Below, in pieces: positions 1 to 12,108 of a DNA stretch of 64,000 nucleotides. Position numbers and translations under genes: made by a program. Numbering within the stretch: position 1 is the stretch's first letter; each line of letters begins with the position of its first letter. The notes below the pieces were generated by a model. That model did no database searches. It saw only the letters and a list, made by a program, of their open reading frames with translations, and was not told the DNA's origin. The DNA comes from Gnetum montanum (taxonomy: Eukaryota; Streptophyta; Gnetopsida; Gnetales; Gnetaceae), in the NCBI GenBank assembly GCA_015680685.1, contig MNCI01009519.1:794689-858688 (forward strand), given 5' to 3'.

Positions 1-699
1 TGATGCAAAACTAACTTGAAATCATGAGCCCAAGCACTATATTTAGAGGTCAATGTATGCCCTTCAACATCAGATACCTGATGTCACGTCAAGATCCCAA
101 CATCACATATCCAATGTCATAGCTCTGACATCATGTACTCAATGTCAAAGTAGACAAAAAATGGCAATTCATTAGATCTCAAGGATTTGATGTAATGGCT
201 AGGCAAATCATGACTCATCAATTGTTAATTAAATGTGTTTACTTTGTTGAATAAATCACTAGAGTTTTCTTTACTAAGTTGATTTCCCTTTTGCTTTACT
301 TGAATCACTTTGTTTTTTTCATGATTAGTATAAAAAAATCATAAGGGACATTAAAGTGCTTGTTAATGAGTCCTAATGGCACTTCCCATTTAGGAATGCA
401 ACTAACACATCTATCATTCTTCTTCTTCAAAAATATGGTTTTATTAGCTGACCAACAATCGTACAAACAACTTGCTCAAGAGTGTAAAAAACAAATCAAA
501 AAACCTCCTGATTAATCTCACTAAATAGCTTCAAATACTACCATAATCTTATAATTCTTAATTTACCTTTTTGGATAGACTTGATCCTTGTAAGGATTAC
601 ACTGCTACAAAATACAATTTTGAGATGAACTATTTTTGAAGATTTAATATTTGATTTTTTAAGATTCTTGAATTAATGCCAATAAACTAATAGGGGGTG
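1..699. other. AT-rich DNA, no gene seen
   Basis: No open coding stretch or clear family match was found. Positions 60-150 hold repeated short phrases of the type ATGTC/ATATC (for example around 75, 108 and 137). These resemble the phrase found in the U3 part of the Athila-type LTRs elsewhere in the window, so this may be a decayed LTR piece. That is only a resemblance. Confidence 0.4.
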
Positions 700-2779
700 T
701 TGGCTCTTAGCATTAAACCCAACATGTGTGAAAATGGAAACATTTAATTACACCCATATGAGACCACAAAGGATCTATAGAACAAATTTTTTTTCTTACA
801 AGGCTTTGATATGGTCATGATGGGTCTTAAACACCTCATTAAGAAAATGACCCAAAATTGACACCTCCAACTAAAAAAAATGTAACAAAGTTATTTCCTA
901 AATACTAAATCTGAGTCTAAGAGCATTAAAAAATGACAATTTAGAATGCTATGTTCTTTATCTTCTACTACTGCATGTATACAAAATCTATAGATGTGTT
1001 GTTCTCTTTAAAGATTAATCCATCTCTTCATTTCAATAAATAGATAGTGAGATCCCACATAAGCACATTTGATTGTCACCTTATCTTATTTGGAAATAGT
1101 AGCAAGTAAATAAGTAGATATTTTTATTAAGGATTCTCATCAAATATGCTACAAATAAAATTGCTTTTTATCATATGGTTTTTCCCATATATACTTCAAT
1201 GCCTTTTGTCTAATCCCTGTTTTCAAATCCTTAAAGCTTAAATTTAAATCTTAATTTTCAATATTTCATTCCTAAAGCTATTTTATCCATCATTGAACCA
1301 TACGTTTTCATGGGTGACCTTATAAAATTTTGTGAATACGTAGATGCTATGCCTAACAAGCATTATTTTATAAAACTGTAGAAATTTTTTAAGAGCTGCA
1401 ATTTCTAAAGATATCATATTTGCTTTTGTTAATAAAATATCATATAGAGTTTGAGTCTTTACCTGAAGTTCATGCAATAAAAATTATTTTTTGATATATT
1501 CCAAATATTTGCATTATGTTGTAAGTAAATTGGATCCCTAAGTTTTACAACCTTATACTAGAACTAGCTGAATAATTTAATTATACATTTTCTTGTGAAC
1601 ATTTGATGATCAAATCTATTCTTATTCACATTTACTACAAACTAAATACAACACATGCATATTGTTTAAAACTCTTTGAGAAATACAATCTTGCCAAGAA
1701 CATCTATTTGAAACTAATATGCTTAAATACTTATTTGAAGAGACAATTTCAAATTTCTTTGACCTAATATAAAAATCATCTAAAAAGATTTTGTACCACA
1801 CACTATCATTTTAATTTTTCTAATTTTCATCCCTAATACAATACAAAAATTATATAAAATTTAAAGTGTAAACTTCATTTGAACTTCTTCTTTTACTATA
1901 AGAACTACATCATCAAAAAATATTAAAATATTCATAGCAAAATTTTCAACTTTAATAGAATCCAATCTAACAGATGACATCAATTGTTCTAATTCATTAA
2001 TGAAGATGTCAAAATGGGCATTCTTGCTCTAGCCTAATATTTCTATTTAGAATAAATTATTCTTGTGTGTATTATTCAAGAACATAATTTGTACTAAATT
2101 ATACAAATTTTGAATAGCAGATAGAAGTTCTCCAAAAATATTAATATTCTACAACCACCTTCATATTTTATATTGAATAATAGTCATAAGCTTTGGAAAA
2201 ATCCATAAAGTAAAGATAAACCTTATTAGATAGTCCTTTAGCCTAGCCTATATAATACCTTAATACAATCAAGTGATCCACTATGAAGTAATGTTGCCTA
2301 AAACCTACTTATGAACTTGCCCAAACATTGTTTAATTCTACCTAACTATTAAGCCTTTTATAAAAGATATTGCCTAATAATTTTATGGGGAGGTGGCTAA
2401 TCATAATGAGCCTATACTTATTAAGGTTATTTCTATAAACTTTTAAAAGAAAAATTACTACTCTATTGATGCACCAATCTTTTAGAAAATCATTCTAGAG
2501 AGTTGTATTTAAAAGCTTACAAACTTCTGTATAAACCATGGGTCCTCATTTCATCCTGAAGCATCTGTTGCTTTGCCAAAAGTTAGTTAAGCTAATCCTT
2601 CTTTTATCTCAATTTGAGTGATGTATAGAGGCACCTAAGAGATGGGGTGGATATGGACAACCTATTCATATTTAAAGAGAGCTCTAAAGAAATTAGTAAT
2701 TGCTAAAAAATCAAAATCTCATCTTTTCTAGTATTTTTGATGAAAAAGTTGCCAACATGCCTTAGGATTCTTTTTAATC
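700..2779 (-). pseudogene. LINE (non-LTR) reverse transcriptase, 3' part, degraded
   Basis: Read on the minus strand, the fragments follow the usual order of a non-LTR reverse transcriptase. A block with a lone MDFSKAYD motif near 2210-2190 fits the finger/palm region. EQ-C-PFDIFINELEQLM, near 2030-1980, corresponds to the GxxQGxPLSPxLF region, and an FFDDVVLIV segment near 1920 is the YADD box with Y changed to F. Further downstream, MIVCGTKSF near 1810-1790 matches the K-T-K-IMV-F region, and the stretch at 1477-1283 (LQVKTQTLYDILL..EIAALKKFLQF) matches the C-terminal part of many plant and animal LINE proteins. A cysteine/histidine-poor tail follows to about 700. Stops and frameshifts occur throughout. 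The upstream part continues at 12320-12109, beyond the inserted Element 1. Clade not assigned; RTE-like or a related clade is possible. Confidence 0.72.
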
Positions 2780-2784
2780 ATATT

Positions 2785-3647
2785 TGATGAGTCACAGTCT
2801 ACCAGGCCCCAATATTGGGTATGTAATATCAATTATGTGACATTGTAGGCTTGGAAATGATGTTGGATATTCGATATCGTTGTTCTCATGCCATCCTATA
2901 AATATAGCATTGAGGTGCATAGTAGAAAAAATTTTTGGGGAGAGAGAGTATTTAGTCAATTTTTAGTTTTTAGTTCTTATAGTCAATTTTAGTGTTCTTT
3001 CCAAGTGCATGCTCACAGTGTGATGCTTGTAATTGTATGAAACCTTTGTTCAAGTATGACATACTTGGACATGCACATGATCAGCAATAAAGATCAAGAT
3101 TACTCCATCATTGTAGCATTTACTTCACTTTTAATTGTTGATTATTTATTGTTGTTTTATTAGTTAACATTTATTTTATCATCATTTACTATTCTTGTTG
3201 TTAACATGGAATTCATATGCCTTAATCATGAACATCTAAGTGTAACTACATGGTAACCCAATAGTGTATTAAGTAATGCTTCAAGTGATGTGCGCTTGGT
3301 AATCCTAGAAGTAGTACACGAAGTCCAAGATGCATAGGAATGAGTAGGGATGGATGCTCATCGCACTTAGGCTAGCTTAGATCTTATTTTCTATTACCCA
3401 TTAGCTTAATTAAGTTATCTCTTATTGTCCTTAGGAGTAGCATAATAGTAGGGATCACATCATACACCTCACTTTAAACTAAACAATACTTGACAAAGAA
3501 AATACTAGTCTAAGTGGGAAGACAATGAACTGTGATCAATGTTTAACCATCTAAGTGCCATAGCTAGTCCATCCAAAGAGTCAACCAGATCACATGTACA
3601 TGCTCGTATTCATATGGTTGAGTGTAGGGATACCTCGCCACTCATCA
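2785..3647 (+). repeat. 5' LTR of Element 1
   Basis: 863 bp and clearly paired with 11222-12103. The U3 part carries a GATATC-type phrase (about 2805-2880), a TATA box TATAAATA is at 2897-2904, and the LTR ends in ACTCATCA. The 3' end (GTAGGGATACCTCGCCACTCATCA type) is shared, in reverse orientation, with the LTRs at 20115, 49646, 55078 and 63298, so all belong to one broad family. Confidence 0.92.
2897..2904 (+). promoter_or_regulatory. TATA box of Element 1 LTR
   Basis: TATAAATA; the matching copy in the 3' LTR is at 11348-11355. It sits about 115 bp into the LTR, after the GATATC-type phrase, as expected for the U3/R boundary. Confidence 0.65.
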
Positions 3648-3648
3648 T

Positions 3649-3666
3649 TGATGCCATTGCCAAGGA
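3649..3666 (+). other. Primer binding site (tRNA-Asp type), mutated
   Basis: The 18 bases starting 2 bp after the LTR match TGGCGCCGTTGCCGGGGA, the site complementary to the 3' end of plant tRNA-Asp used by Athila elements. There are five mismatches, and all are C-to-T or G-to-A changes. Confidence 0.8.
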
Positions 3667-3781
3667 TGGTGCTAGTTATCTAGATTAGTTATATCATACA
3701 CGATCATTGTAATAGGATATTAACGATATATCTTTCAGAAAAAGAAATTAAATTCAATTAAGTCACACATAATTCAAGACA

Positions 3782-6240
3782 ATGTCTCTTTCACAAGAGA
3801 GCGATAACGCAACATCTAGCGAGGCAATTCATTGGAGAACCAATGAAATTTATGATGAAGGAAAATTTTGGAGTACTTAATCTTATGTAGGAGTTTCATA
3901 TGTTCATAGATGCCCTAATGATACCTAAGGACTTTTGTCATCCAACTCAAACACCTCTAGTGAAGATGGGACATCCCCTAGAATGAGGGGGCTTGTAAGG
4001 CCTAGGACATTCTCAATGGGTAGAAAGAGTACATTAGGGAATGATTGGGAGACTTACAAAAGTCATGATGAGTCTTCCAATTCCCTCTCTTCCTCTAGTC
4101 TTTCAATGTCTGGTTGTGACACAGATGACTATTCCTTAAGGGGTTGACATAGAAATAAAAATTGAACCCATGGGCAAAATCAGGAATTCCAACATGAACA
4201 TAGACAACATTGTCCCAACTCAAAAACTCACAACCTATTTAGTGACAATGAATCCTTGTTGGTCACTAAGAGCCTAATTCATACAATAGAGGCCATTCAT
4301 ATGTCCTATAGGCATCGTAAGGAAAGCCATCTTCCTAGGCTTGATTTAAACAACTTTCCTAAGTTCTTAGGAGGCTATGATTCAAATCTACAACATCATT
4401 TACAAGCCTTCTATGATGCCTATGTATGGCACAACATTAAGAATGAGTGGCAAATGCTTAAGCTCTTCCCTATGATACTCATTGGCCAAGCTAAAGTGTG
4501 GTACAAGTCTTTGAAATTGAATTTAATTCATCGTTGGCCTACAATGGTAAACCTCTTCAATGAAAGATATCATACCTATGCAAGAGTGTCAACCTTAAGG
4601 AGACAAATCCAAGAGTGGATACAAGGGCAACATGAACCCTTGGACATGGCCTTAGAAAGATATTACTATTTGTTAAACAAATGCCTAGGCCATGGTTCTC
4701 TAAGGAAAGGCTAATGTATCACATCATGGATGGGCTCTATAATGAAACAACAAAGACCCTACGAATGTATGCCCCAGGGCAACTATATGAACTATGAACC
4801 CATAAACTCCAAGGGCTTATTAAGTTGGTAGGAAAATAAGAAGGAGAAATAGCCAATTGGGATAATGTTAAGAAAATCTCAACAGGACCAAACTCTTAAA
4901 ATAATAAAGGTCCATAATTATGAAGAGGAGAAATCAACTCACCTCAAGGAGATGAAACCATCCCTACCTTTGCCAATACTAAAATCACTAGATGAAATCA
5001 AGGCAAAGATCAATAAGATGATAGAGTGGGTACATGAAAAATGTGGAGAATATTAGACATTATTAGAGGGAGACACATGCAAGATACCTTTCAAGACCAA
5101 AACAAACAGAGGATACCAAACCTAGAAAAAAATAGAACATATTCAACAATTAGAAAGAATGACTGAAAAAAATGAGGATAGGGGCTCAATTGAAAATTAT
5201 AAGTATCAATGCAATGTTTGCTTGTATGATCATCCAAAAGGCTAATGCTCAATCTTTTCACATCTACATGAGCATTGGGGAAGAATGTTACATCTAGATT
5301 TCATATAGAAGTACATGCTTGGACACATCCTTGTCCCATAACTTTATGGGCAATTCCACAACTCATCATACTATCCATGGGCAAATTCTTACTGGCCTTA
5401 CTACTGTGCTCAACCGTAGTGGCAAAACCCCTAGTCATGGAGGAGGTGATCACCAAACTAGCCACACCCTTCGTATCACTTGAAACCAAGTGCTTATTAT
5501 GTTCAACACCTTTTTTCTCCAACTCGATCAACATTCTCTACTTCACCTCATCATTATCACTCTCGCAAGTATCATCAACCCATCTCCTCTCTTACGAGAT
5601 CACCACCTCATGTTTCTTACACTTCTTCTTCCCTCAATATTCTCATCCTTCACCTCCTTCTACATTGCCACCATTTGTACTAGAACATTTTGCACCACAT
5701 CACCAACCAATGAACATTACTTGTGCTGCTACTATCAATAACAATTGGAGTCCTCCACAACGTGAGAATTATCCTTTCTTTAGGCATGGCCATAGAAAGA
5801 GACAACACAATTCTGAAATCATTGCATCCTCCAACTTAGCACAAGCTCAACACAGTGATGCAGCTTCCTCTTCAAACTTAACACCTCTTGTTACCTTATC
5901 GAGGCCACCAAATAATACTCCAAAAACCATGTGCCCCAATGAATATAACAACATGAGGAGACATATCAATCCTTTCATACCATCTTATGGTCATAGGTGC
6001 CATAGTGGGTCAGCTTATTATCACATGATCACATCTTTTAAGTTTCCCCACTATGCCTACTTTAATCAAGTGTGTGAACCTCAACTTGGGTATGTTCCTT
6101 CCACTACACCAAAAGACACCTAGTGGTTTAGATATGACCAAACCCCAATATTTCCAACATGCATGGATCCTAACTTTCCATTTCTTAATTCTCACCATGA
6201 TCAAAGGTTTAGTCATGGGGATAACCCCATTCTAACATGA
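3782..6240 (+). pseudogene. gag of Element 1, degraded
   Basis: Capsid protein gene of an Athila-type element. The start ATG at 3782 is chosen because the first residues (MSLSQES) resemble the gag starts of A (MSSHRRE) and C (MSPSS). The retrotransposon gag core is at about 4340-4710: PKFLGGYDS, then WYKSL, FNERYHTYARV and IQGQHEPLDMALERYY. The last part aligns clearly with A at 48489-48232 (WYWSLEPKS, FNDKYQMYSRV, GNHEPLDATMSRYY). A CxxCxxxHPKGxC metal-binding motif lies near 5210-5250, as in A and C. The tail to about 6240 is rich in Pro, His, Tyr and Ser. Several stops and frameshifts make it non-functional. It is followed directly by spacer, not by protease. Confidence 0.8.
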
Positions 6241-7649
6241 AAAATTAGTAAATTTTTTTCCTTTTCTTTGGTTTTACAATTTTTGGTTTTTCAATTTTTG
6301 GTTTTCTAATTTCTCATTTTCTTATTTGTTGTTTTATCTTTTTGTGGGTAATCTCATCTGTGAATAGAATACTCATGTAACCACTCAATTGAGGCATTTT
6401 TCTATGTTATCAAGTCACAAGTGACTAATTATTTGGATAGTGAGCCCACAACATCCACCCACCCATTCTATTAGTAAGAGGCTCTTTCTCTGAGTATGAT
6501 GATATTCTTATTATCATCAAAACTTAAAGTAACTTTATCCTCATTATGCCCAGAGAAAAAAGTGATAGAATAAGAGGGAATGACAAGGGTTTGACATCAA
6601 GGGGGCTTATGGTTATCTTTGGTGACATCTGTATGTGCTATCATGCAGCTTGGTTGTACTAATATCCTTATAGATCTAACGAACAATGAGAGTAAGAGTT
6701 GTAATAAATGCATTCAATAAAGGAACTTAATGATATTTTGGGGGGTCCCACTAGAAAGACATGCACCCATGCCTAAAGGTTGGCAACTTCTCTAGATCAC
6801 CTTTGGAAAAGACCATGTGCAAAAGTGTCCAGAAGAAGAAAGCAAAGAAAAAAAAAGAAAAAAGTGAAGCAAAAAATAAAAGCACAAGAAAAATGTGTCA
6901 AAAAAAAATTCAAATCAATCCTCCCTTACGCAAAACACCAATTGATCATACACCTTGCTATCATGATATTCTTATGGTTGTCTATCATTGGGATGAAATA
7001 ATGCGATGTCACTGATTAGAGGTATGGACTTGGTTTTGATCTTGGATTGAAAGGCTAATGGTACTTTAATCATGCATAACACATAGGATTCATTATGCCT
7101 AGGGTAAGTTACCTCATGTTCTGATCTTTGCAATCCCTTCTACAATTCATCTCACTCATGGTCCAAGGACTTCTAACTTGTGTCTTTTGTGGCATAGAAT
7201 TCATACCTCATAGCAGTGGTACTTAACATGTGTGTGTTTTGTTGCACAAGTGTGGATTGAATTTAACCCTTCTAGTGCCTATAGACATTTTAAGGTGTGG
7301 TTACGCAAGGGCATTATAGGTTGGAACTTTCTTTGGGGAGGACTCACTTGCATAACTTTTGCAATTTGTACTTATTGCACACTGCCACATCATTTTATAC
7401 CCTCTAAGTACTCCATTGTCAAATCTATTCTTTCTTTTTTCATCATTTAAATTGAACATTCCTTAGAACCATTAAATGTCCTTTTTCCTCATCCTTTTAA
7501 AAGAACTTCATTGTATGACTCCACTTCATTACACTTTCAATGCCTAATTCCCACTTGCCATTATCCCAGACCTTTTGAATCTACCTCAAATCCTTCAATT
7601 TTAGCCCTAAAAACTTAAACAATCATCAATTCTACTAAATACCCTATCT

Positions 7650-7750
7650 TGGTTGGGATGTGATATCATGTACCTGATATTGGGTCCAACACGATATCAG
7701 GTACATGCTATTGCATACATGATATTGCATCCATAAAAAGTATATATTGG
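7650..7750 (+). promoter_or_regulatory. LTR-U3-like promoter segment ahead of accessory gene
   Basis: Contains repeated GATATC/GATATTG phrases (7661, 7676, 7693, 7722) like those in this element's own LTR U3, followed by a TATA-like TATATATT at 7741-7748. The accessory ATG lies about 500 bp downstream. Function as a promoter is inferred from the matching arrangement in Element A (41700-41780). Confidence 0.4.
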
Positions 7751-7923
7751 GGACCCCCACACACTACACACGTCATTCTCAATAGTTGATGCAAGGGGAG
7801 TTGTTCAAATTTTCTTCTATGATTTTTAGAGCTTTGTAAGTCTAAGTTCAACTTCCAATATTTCACTCTTTGACACTCCAATTTTTTTTCCAATTAAACC
7901 TAACTAAACCTAGAGTGTTTAAC

Positions 7924-7941
7924 TTAGTCATGGGGAAGGGG
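7924..7941 (+). other. Internal polypurine-tract-like motif
   Basis: TTAGTCATGGGGAAGGGG; the same AGTCATGGGG core is found immediately before the 3' LTR (11210-11221) and at the corresponding place in Elements A and C. Confidence 0.5.
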
Positions 7942-8249
7942 TACTATAGAACTTGTGCATAATTTTTTTCAAACTTTACTCTTTCCTGAAGGATATCATA
8001 GGGGTAAGTACTATCAAAAATTCATGTCAAAATAATTTTCTCCCTTCACCCAAGTCATCTAAGTTATTATATGTGTTACCTAAATAGATCTAGTTTGACA
8101 TTAAACTTTTAGGGTAACTTGAAAAATTTCTAAATCTAGAATCACACTAAGCAAAGAATTAAACATTTATTAAAGGTAATGAGTAAGGTATAAGATAACT
8201 AAATTTCTTTAAATAACTTTACTAACAATCGATCCTTGTGTGATTACAA

Positions 8250-11039
8250 ATGGCCCCTAAAAGAGGTAGTAGGGAGGACCTTCTCAAGGTGCAACTAAAC
8301 ATCCAAGAGAAGGTAAAGTCCAAGGACCTCATGCAAAACATGTAGAGTAGGAGGCATAATCATTCAACATTCATCAAGAAACTCCTATCACTACACAATC
8401 TGGCCAAGTAGAAGGTGGAGAGGTTAAGATGCCAAAACAAGGACAACACCTCACATTGTCCCCAAAATGTTTTCAAGCCATTCAAGAAAATTCCACATCC
8501 TCTGCCATGATTGTAGAACTTAATTTTGGGCCTTTTACCAAATTCGCCTTTAAACCAATCAAGAATCTACTTGAGGGATCTCCATTATGGCCCATCCTCT
8601 CAAAGAGTGGAGATTGGTATCTAGGTGAAACATATCAGTTTTGGCACAATAAAGAAGAGGGCACCATTATTGATATTGGTGAAATTTCAATAGATTTCTC
8701 CATAAAGGCCATTACAAAAGTTTTGAATCTTCCAAATAGAGGGCCAAAAGTTTCTCATTTGTATACTCACTCTAATGTAAATGCAAGGAAAGATGCTTAA
8801 AAATGGCATATGCAAAGAAGGTAAGATGTATGGACAATTAACCCTTGAAGAGAGGATTTATTTTAAGATTGGCACCTATCATATTTTTCCAATAAAGGGT
8901 TTAAACAGAATTTCTACTTATGCAGCAAGAGGAAGTGCAATTTTGATGGGCAAGGTTGATACCAATTTTCCTCATTTACATTTAACAAAAATATTAAGGT
9001 GGTTTGAAGAATGGAAGATAGGAAAGTTTTCATTTTCCTTTCCGTGTCTAATTAGGAAGCTATGCCAGCATGCTAGAATTTTGGGGGTACACCAATGACG
9101 TCCTTAGAAAAGCTTAGAATGCTTCATATGTTGAATTACTCAAGCCACTAGCACCAAGAAAAGATGTTGGTGAAACATTGGGGTTTGAACAAGAATAGAT
9201 GGTTGGGCCCACTACACCTCAAACGATAGGCCTAGCCAACATTCAAACACAAGTCCTAGCCAAAAATAAGAAGCAAGGCCTAGCATGTAGCCCACAAGCT
9301 AGCAAGACCGACAATGACCACTACCGCCACAAGATTACTAATCGTCAATGAGCCATCTCAAGATCATTATTGAGATGGTCAGTTAGGGGAGCATAGATGA
9401 GGCCAATCTCTTCAAGGTGAATGATGATGTTGTATGGCCAACCATATCAATTGATCCTACAAGGGGTGAAGTCTCAATTTAATCAAGAGGAGGGGAATCA
9501 CATTGGTCACAATAGATCTTTGGAAATGCTGCATCATTCTAAGTGAAATTAGAAACTAGTGAAGGTGCCATAGTGGTGGTCATGCAACACTAGGATGTAA
9601 CTAGAGTAGTAGAGGTGATCATTGACCACATTAAAGAATCTTTTAACAATCCTGTTGTGTCACCAATAGATCTAACTGGAGAAAGAGATGCTTAATTCCT
9701 AACTGGTCCCTTGATGACTCCTACTATGCATGAGGATGTTCTTGATCATTTACTACAAATAAGGCAAGTAATGACTTCTCTATTTGAAATTCTTGATAAT
9801 GTCACTATAGTACAGTCGAACCTCATCACCACCAAAGGAAAGCTAATCATAGCTAAGGTTAGGGTTGAACATGCAAAAGTCGAGTTGCAGAGACTCCAAG
9901 AAAAGTTTGTTGCCCTATAAGCTGAATGGATGGATCTGTCCCAATTTGTTGCAACCAATCAATTAGAATCCTTTTGAACAAAGGAACTAAATGAATTATT
10001 AATGGAGAATAAAAGGGTGGCAATGAAAAAAGATAAGGCCAATTGGGATGCTTCAAAGGCACAAGCTTAGATGTATGCACATGCCAAAGCTCTCAAGACC
10101 TTACAAGAGGAGAATAAACTACTCGCTACTGAGAACCTCTGGTTGAATACCATTGAAAAATAGAAAAATGTTCTTATGAAAAGACTTCAACAAATGAGAT
10201 AATAGTTAATAAGAGTCAACCAAGATATAAGTCACTTAGCTAGAGAAAACAGAATCCTCTCAATGGAAGAGATATGCATCGTCTAATAGAATATAGCTAT
10301 TAAAATATGCACATGGAAAAATGAGGCTAAGAAGCATGAAAAATTAAAGGATCACTTCTGTGACTAGGTGGGCATGTACAAGGAAATCATTGAGAAGGAA
10401 ATCCAAATGGCCAAGGCACATATCATCTCCCTCAGTTCTCAAAACATTGATTGGCGGGCCATTCTAGATACTTATACCCTTGCCCATCAGGTGGACTTAA
10501 AAAGTTGGGACCTACAAATTCAAGATATCAAGGAATAAATGGAGTTGGAAAATTTGCAATATGCCAACTTAGTAGGACACCTAAGGAATGATCTTGAGAA
10601 GCAAGCAGCCACCACTTACGCAAGATATGAAGATGAGTTTGTCAAACATAAGAAAACATTAAAGATATTAGAGGTTGCAAACTCTGAATTGGAGGTGGTA
10701 AAGTCCAGCTACCAAAGTCAAATAGATGTAGCAGTGAATTTGGCTCAATGGCCTATAGATTACTAGGAACTTAAAGATAAAGCCAAAGCCTATAAATAGG
10801 AACACCAACTATTTGTGACATGGTATGTCAAGGCCAAGCAAATGTTCCCACAGCTACCATGTCCATGGGAAGTGTTGGCTCTATCAAACATTGGAACATC
10901 AACATGGATGGCTCATGATCTTTAGATAGAAGTGGAGAAACTTCAATAGCTTCTTCAAAGATTTCAATTTCAGAAGCCTAGAGCACAGGACATAGGAAAG
11001 GTGCCCATGGAGGAGCCACCACCATCAGGAACCACATGA
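8250..11039 (+). pseudogene. Accessory gene of Element 1 (transposon-associated domain plus coiled coil)
   Basis: Start ATG at 8250 (MAPKRGSRED), end TGA at 11037-11039, about 2.8 kb, with frameshifts near 8350 and 8795 and many stops. The N-terminal globular part (8429-9098) has GDWYLGETYQFW, FSIKAITKVLNLPNRG, LEERIYFKIGTYHIFP and FSFPCLIRKLCQHARI. This pattern recalls the putative plant transposon protein domain seen with plant Ty3 elements (Pfam PF20167-like, from memory). From about 9710 to 10980 the reading is a long charged coiled coil (EENKLLATENLWL, SHLARENRILSMEE). The C-terminus has LPCPWEVLALSNIG and ends PPPSGTT. Element A carries a clear homologue of nearly equal length. Role unknown; not env by sequence. 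Confidence 0.7.
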
Positions 11040-11204
11040 GTTCCACAAGTCTTGTATTTTGTCTTGGTGTCTAAATTTTATTTTTTTTTCTTTTCACATT
11101 ACAACATGAAACAATCCATGGTCAACCAATAATCCCATACCTATCAACTATTTGTAATCGAATGAATTTATTCCTCATTTTGTTTGACTCTAGGACAAGT
11201 TTTT

Positions 11205-11221
11205 ATTCAGTCATGGGGGTA
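11205..11221 (+). other. Polypurine tract of Element 1
   Basis: CAGTCATGGGGGTA directly before the 3' LTR; plus-strand DNA synthesis primer. The upstream GGACAAGTTTTTATTCAG is conserved with A and C. Confidence 0.75.
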
Positions 11222-12103
11222 TGATGAGTCATGGTCTACCAAGCCCCAATATTGAGTATATGATATCAAGTATGGGATATCGGGTACTCAATATTGTAGG
11301 CTTAGAAATGATATCAGATATTTGATATTGTTGTTCTTGTGTTATTCTATAAATACAACATTGAGGTGCACAGTAGAAAATAATTTTGGGGAGAGAGAGT
11401 CTTTATTCAATTTTTAGTTTTTAGTTCTTATAGTCATTTTTAGTGTTCTTTCCAAGTACATGCCTGTAGTGTGATGCTTGTAATTATACAAAACCTTTAT
11501 TTGAGTGTGACATACTTGGACACACACACGATTGGTAATAAAGATCAAGATTACTCCATCATTGCAACATTCACTCAGCTTTTAATTGTTTTAATTGTTG
11601 ATTATTTATCATTATTTTCTTAGTTAATATTTATTTTATTGTCATTTACTATTCCTATTGTTAATGTGGAATGAGTATGCCTTAATCACGAACATTTAAG
11701 TGTAACTACATGGTAACCCAGTAGTGTATTGAGTAGTGCTTTGAGTGATGTGCACTTGGTAATCCCAAAAGTAGTACATGAAGTCCAAGATTCATACGGA
11801 TGATTAGGGTTGTATGCTCATCGCACTTAGGCTAGCTTAGATCTTATTTCCTATTGCCCATTCGCTTAATTATCTCTTATTGTCCTTAGGAGTAGCATAG
11901 TAGTAGGGATCACATCATACACCTCACTCTAGACTAAACTATACATGACAAAGTAAATACTAGTTCAAGTGGAAAGACAGCGAACTATGATCAACATATA
12001 ATCATTTAGGTGCTATAGCTAGTCCATCTATGGAGTTCAACCAGATCACGCATACATGCTTGTATTCATACGATTAAGTGTAGGGGTACCTCACTACTCA
12101 TCA
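11222..12103 (+). repeat. 3' LTR of Element 1
   Basis: 882 bp, paired with 2785-3647. TATA box TATAAATA at 11348-11355. It differs from the 5' copy by many substitutions, mainly transitions, and by a short insertion near 11265-11300, so the insertion is old. Confidence 0.92.
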
Positions 12104-12108
12104 ATATT

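Larger units (their letters stand above)
6241..8249 (+). other. Spacer replacing pol in Element 1
   Basis: About 2 kb between gag and the accessory gene. Short ORFs exist but none looks like pol; an A-rich Lys-coding stretch lies at 6820-6920. At 7650-7750 there is LTR-like promoter sequence (listed separately), and at 7924-7940 a polypurine-tract-like AGTCATGGGG. A similar motif, AGTCATGGGGAT, occurs at 6210 at the end of gag. Element A has the comparable spacer after integrase. Confidence 0.55.
2785..12103 (+). mobile_element. Element 1: pol-less Athila-type LTR retrotransposon
   Basis: A complete LTR element: 5' LTR 2785-3647, 3' LTR 11222-12103, both starting TGATGAGT and ending ACTCATCA, an 8-bp inverted repeat. 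The 5-bp target duplication ATATT is perfect (2780-2784 and 12104-12108). A tRNA-Asp-like primer site follows the 5' LTR and a polypurine tract precedes the 3' LTR. The interior holds a degraded gag (3782-6240), a spacer, and a long accessory gene (8250-11039). I found no protease, reverse transcriptase, RNase H or integrase, so this is a non-autonomous element. The element lies inside a LINE coding frame, which continues cleanly on both sides. Athila assignment rests on the primer site and on gag similarity to Elements A and C. Confidence 0.9.

Noticed and set aside
3649-3666. tRNA gene fragment
   Set aside because: Only the 3' end complement is present beside an LTR, which is a primer site.
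5275-5500. Possible signal peptide at the start of the 282-codon ORF in Element 1
   Set aside because: The ORF is a frame piece of the gag tail; its first ATG is not a conserved start and the hydrophobic part is not shared with A or C.
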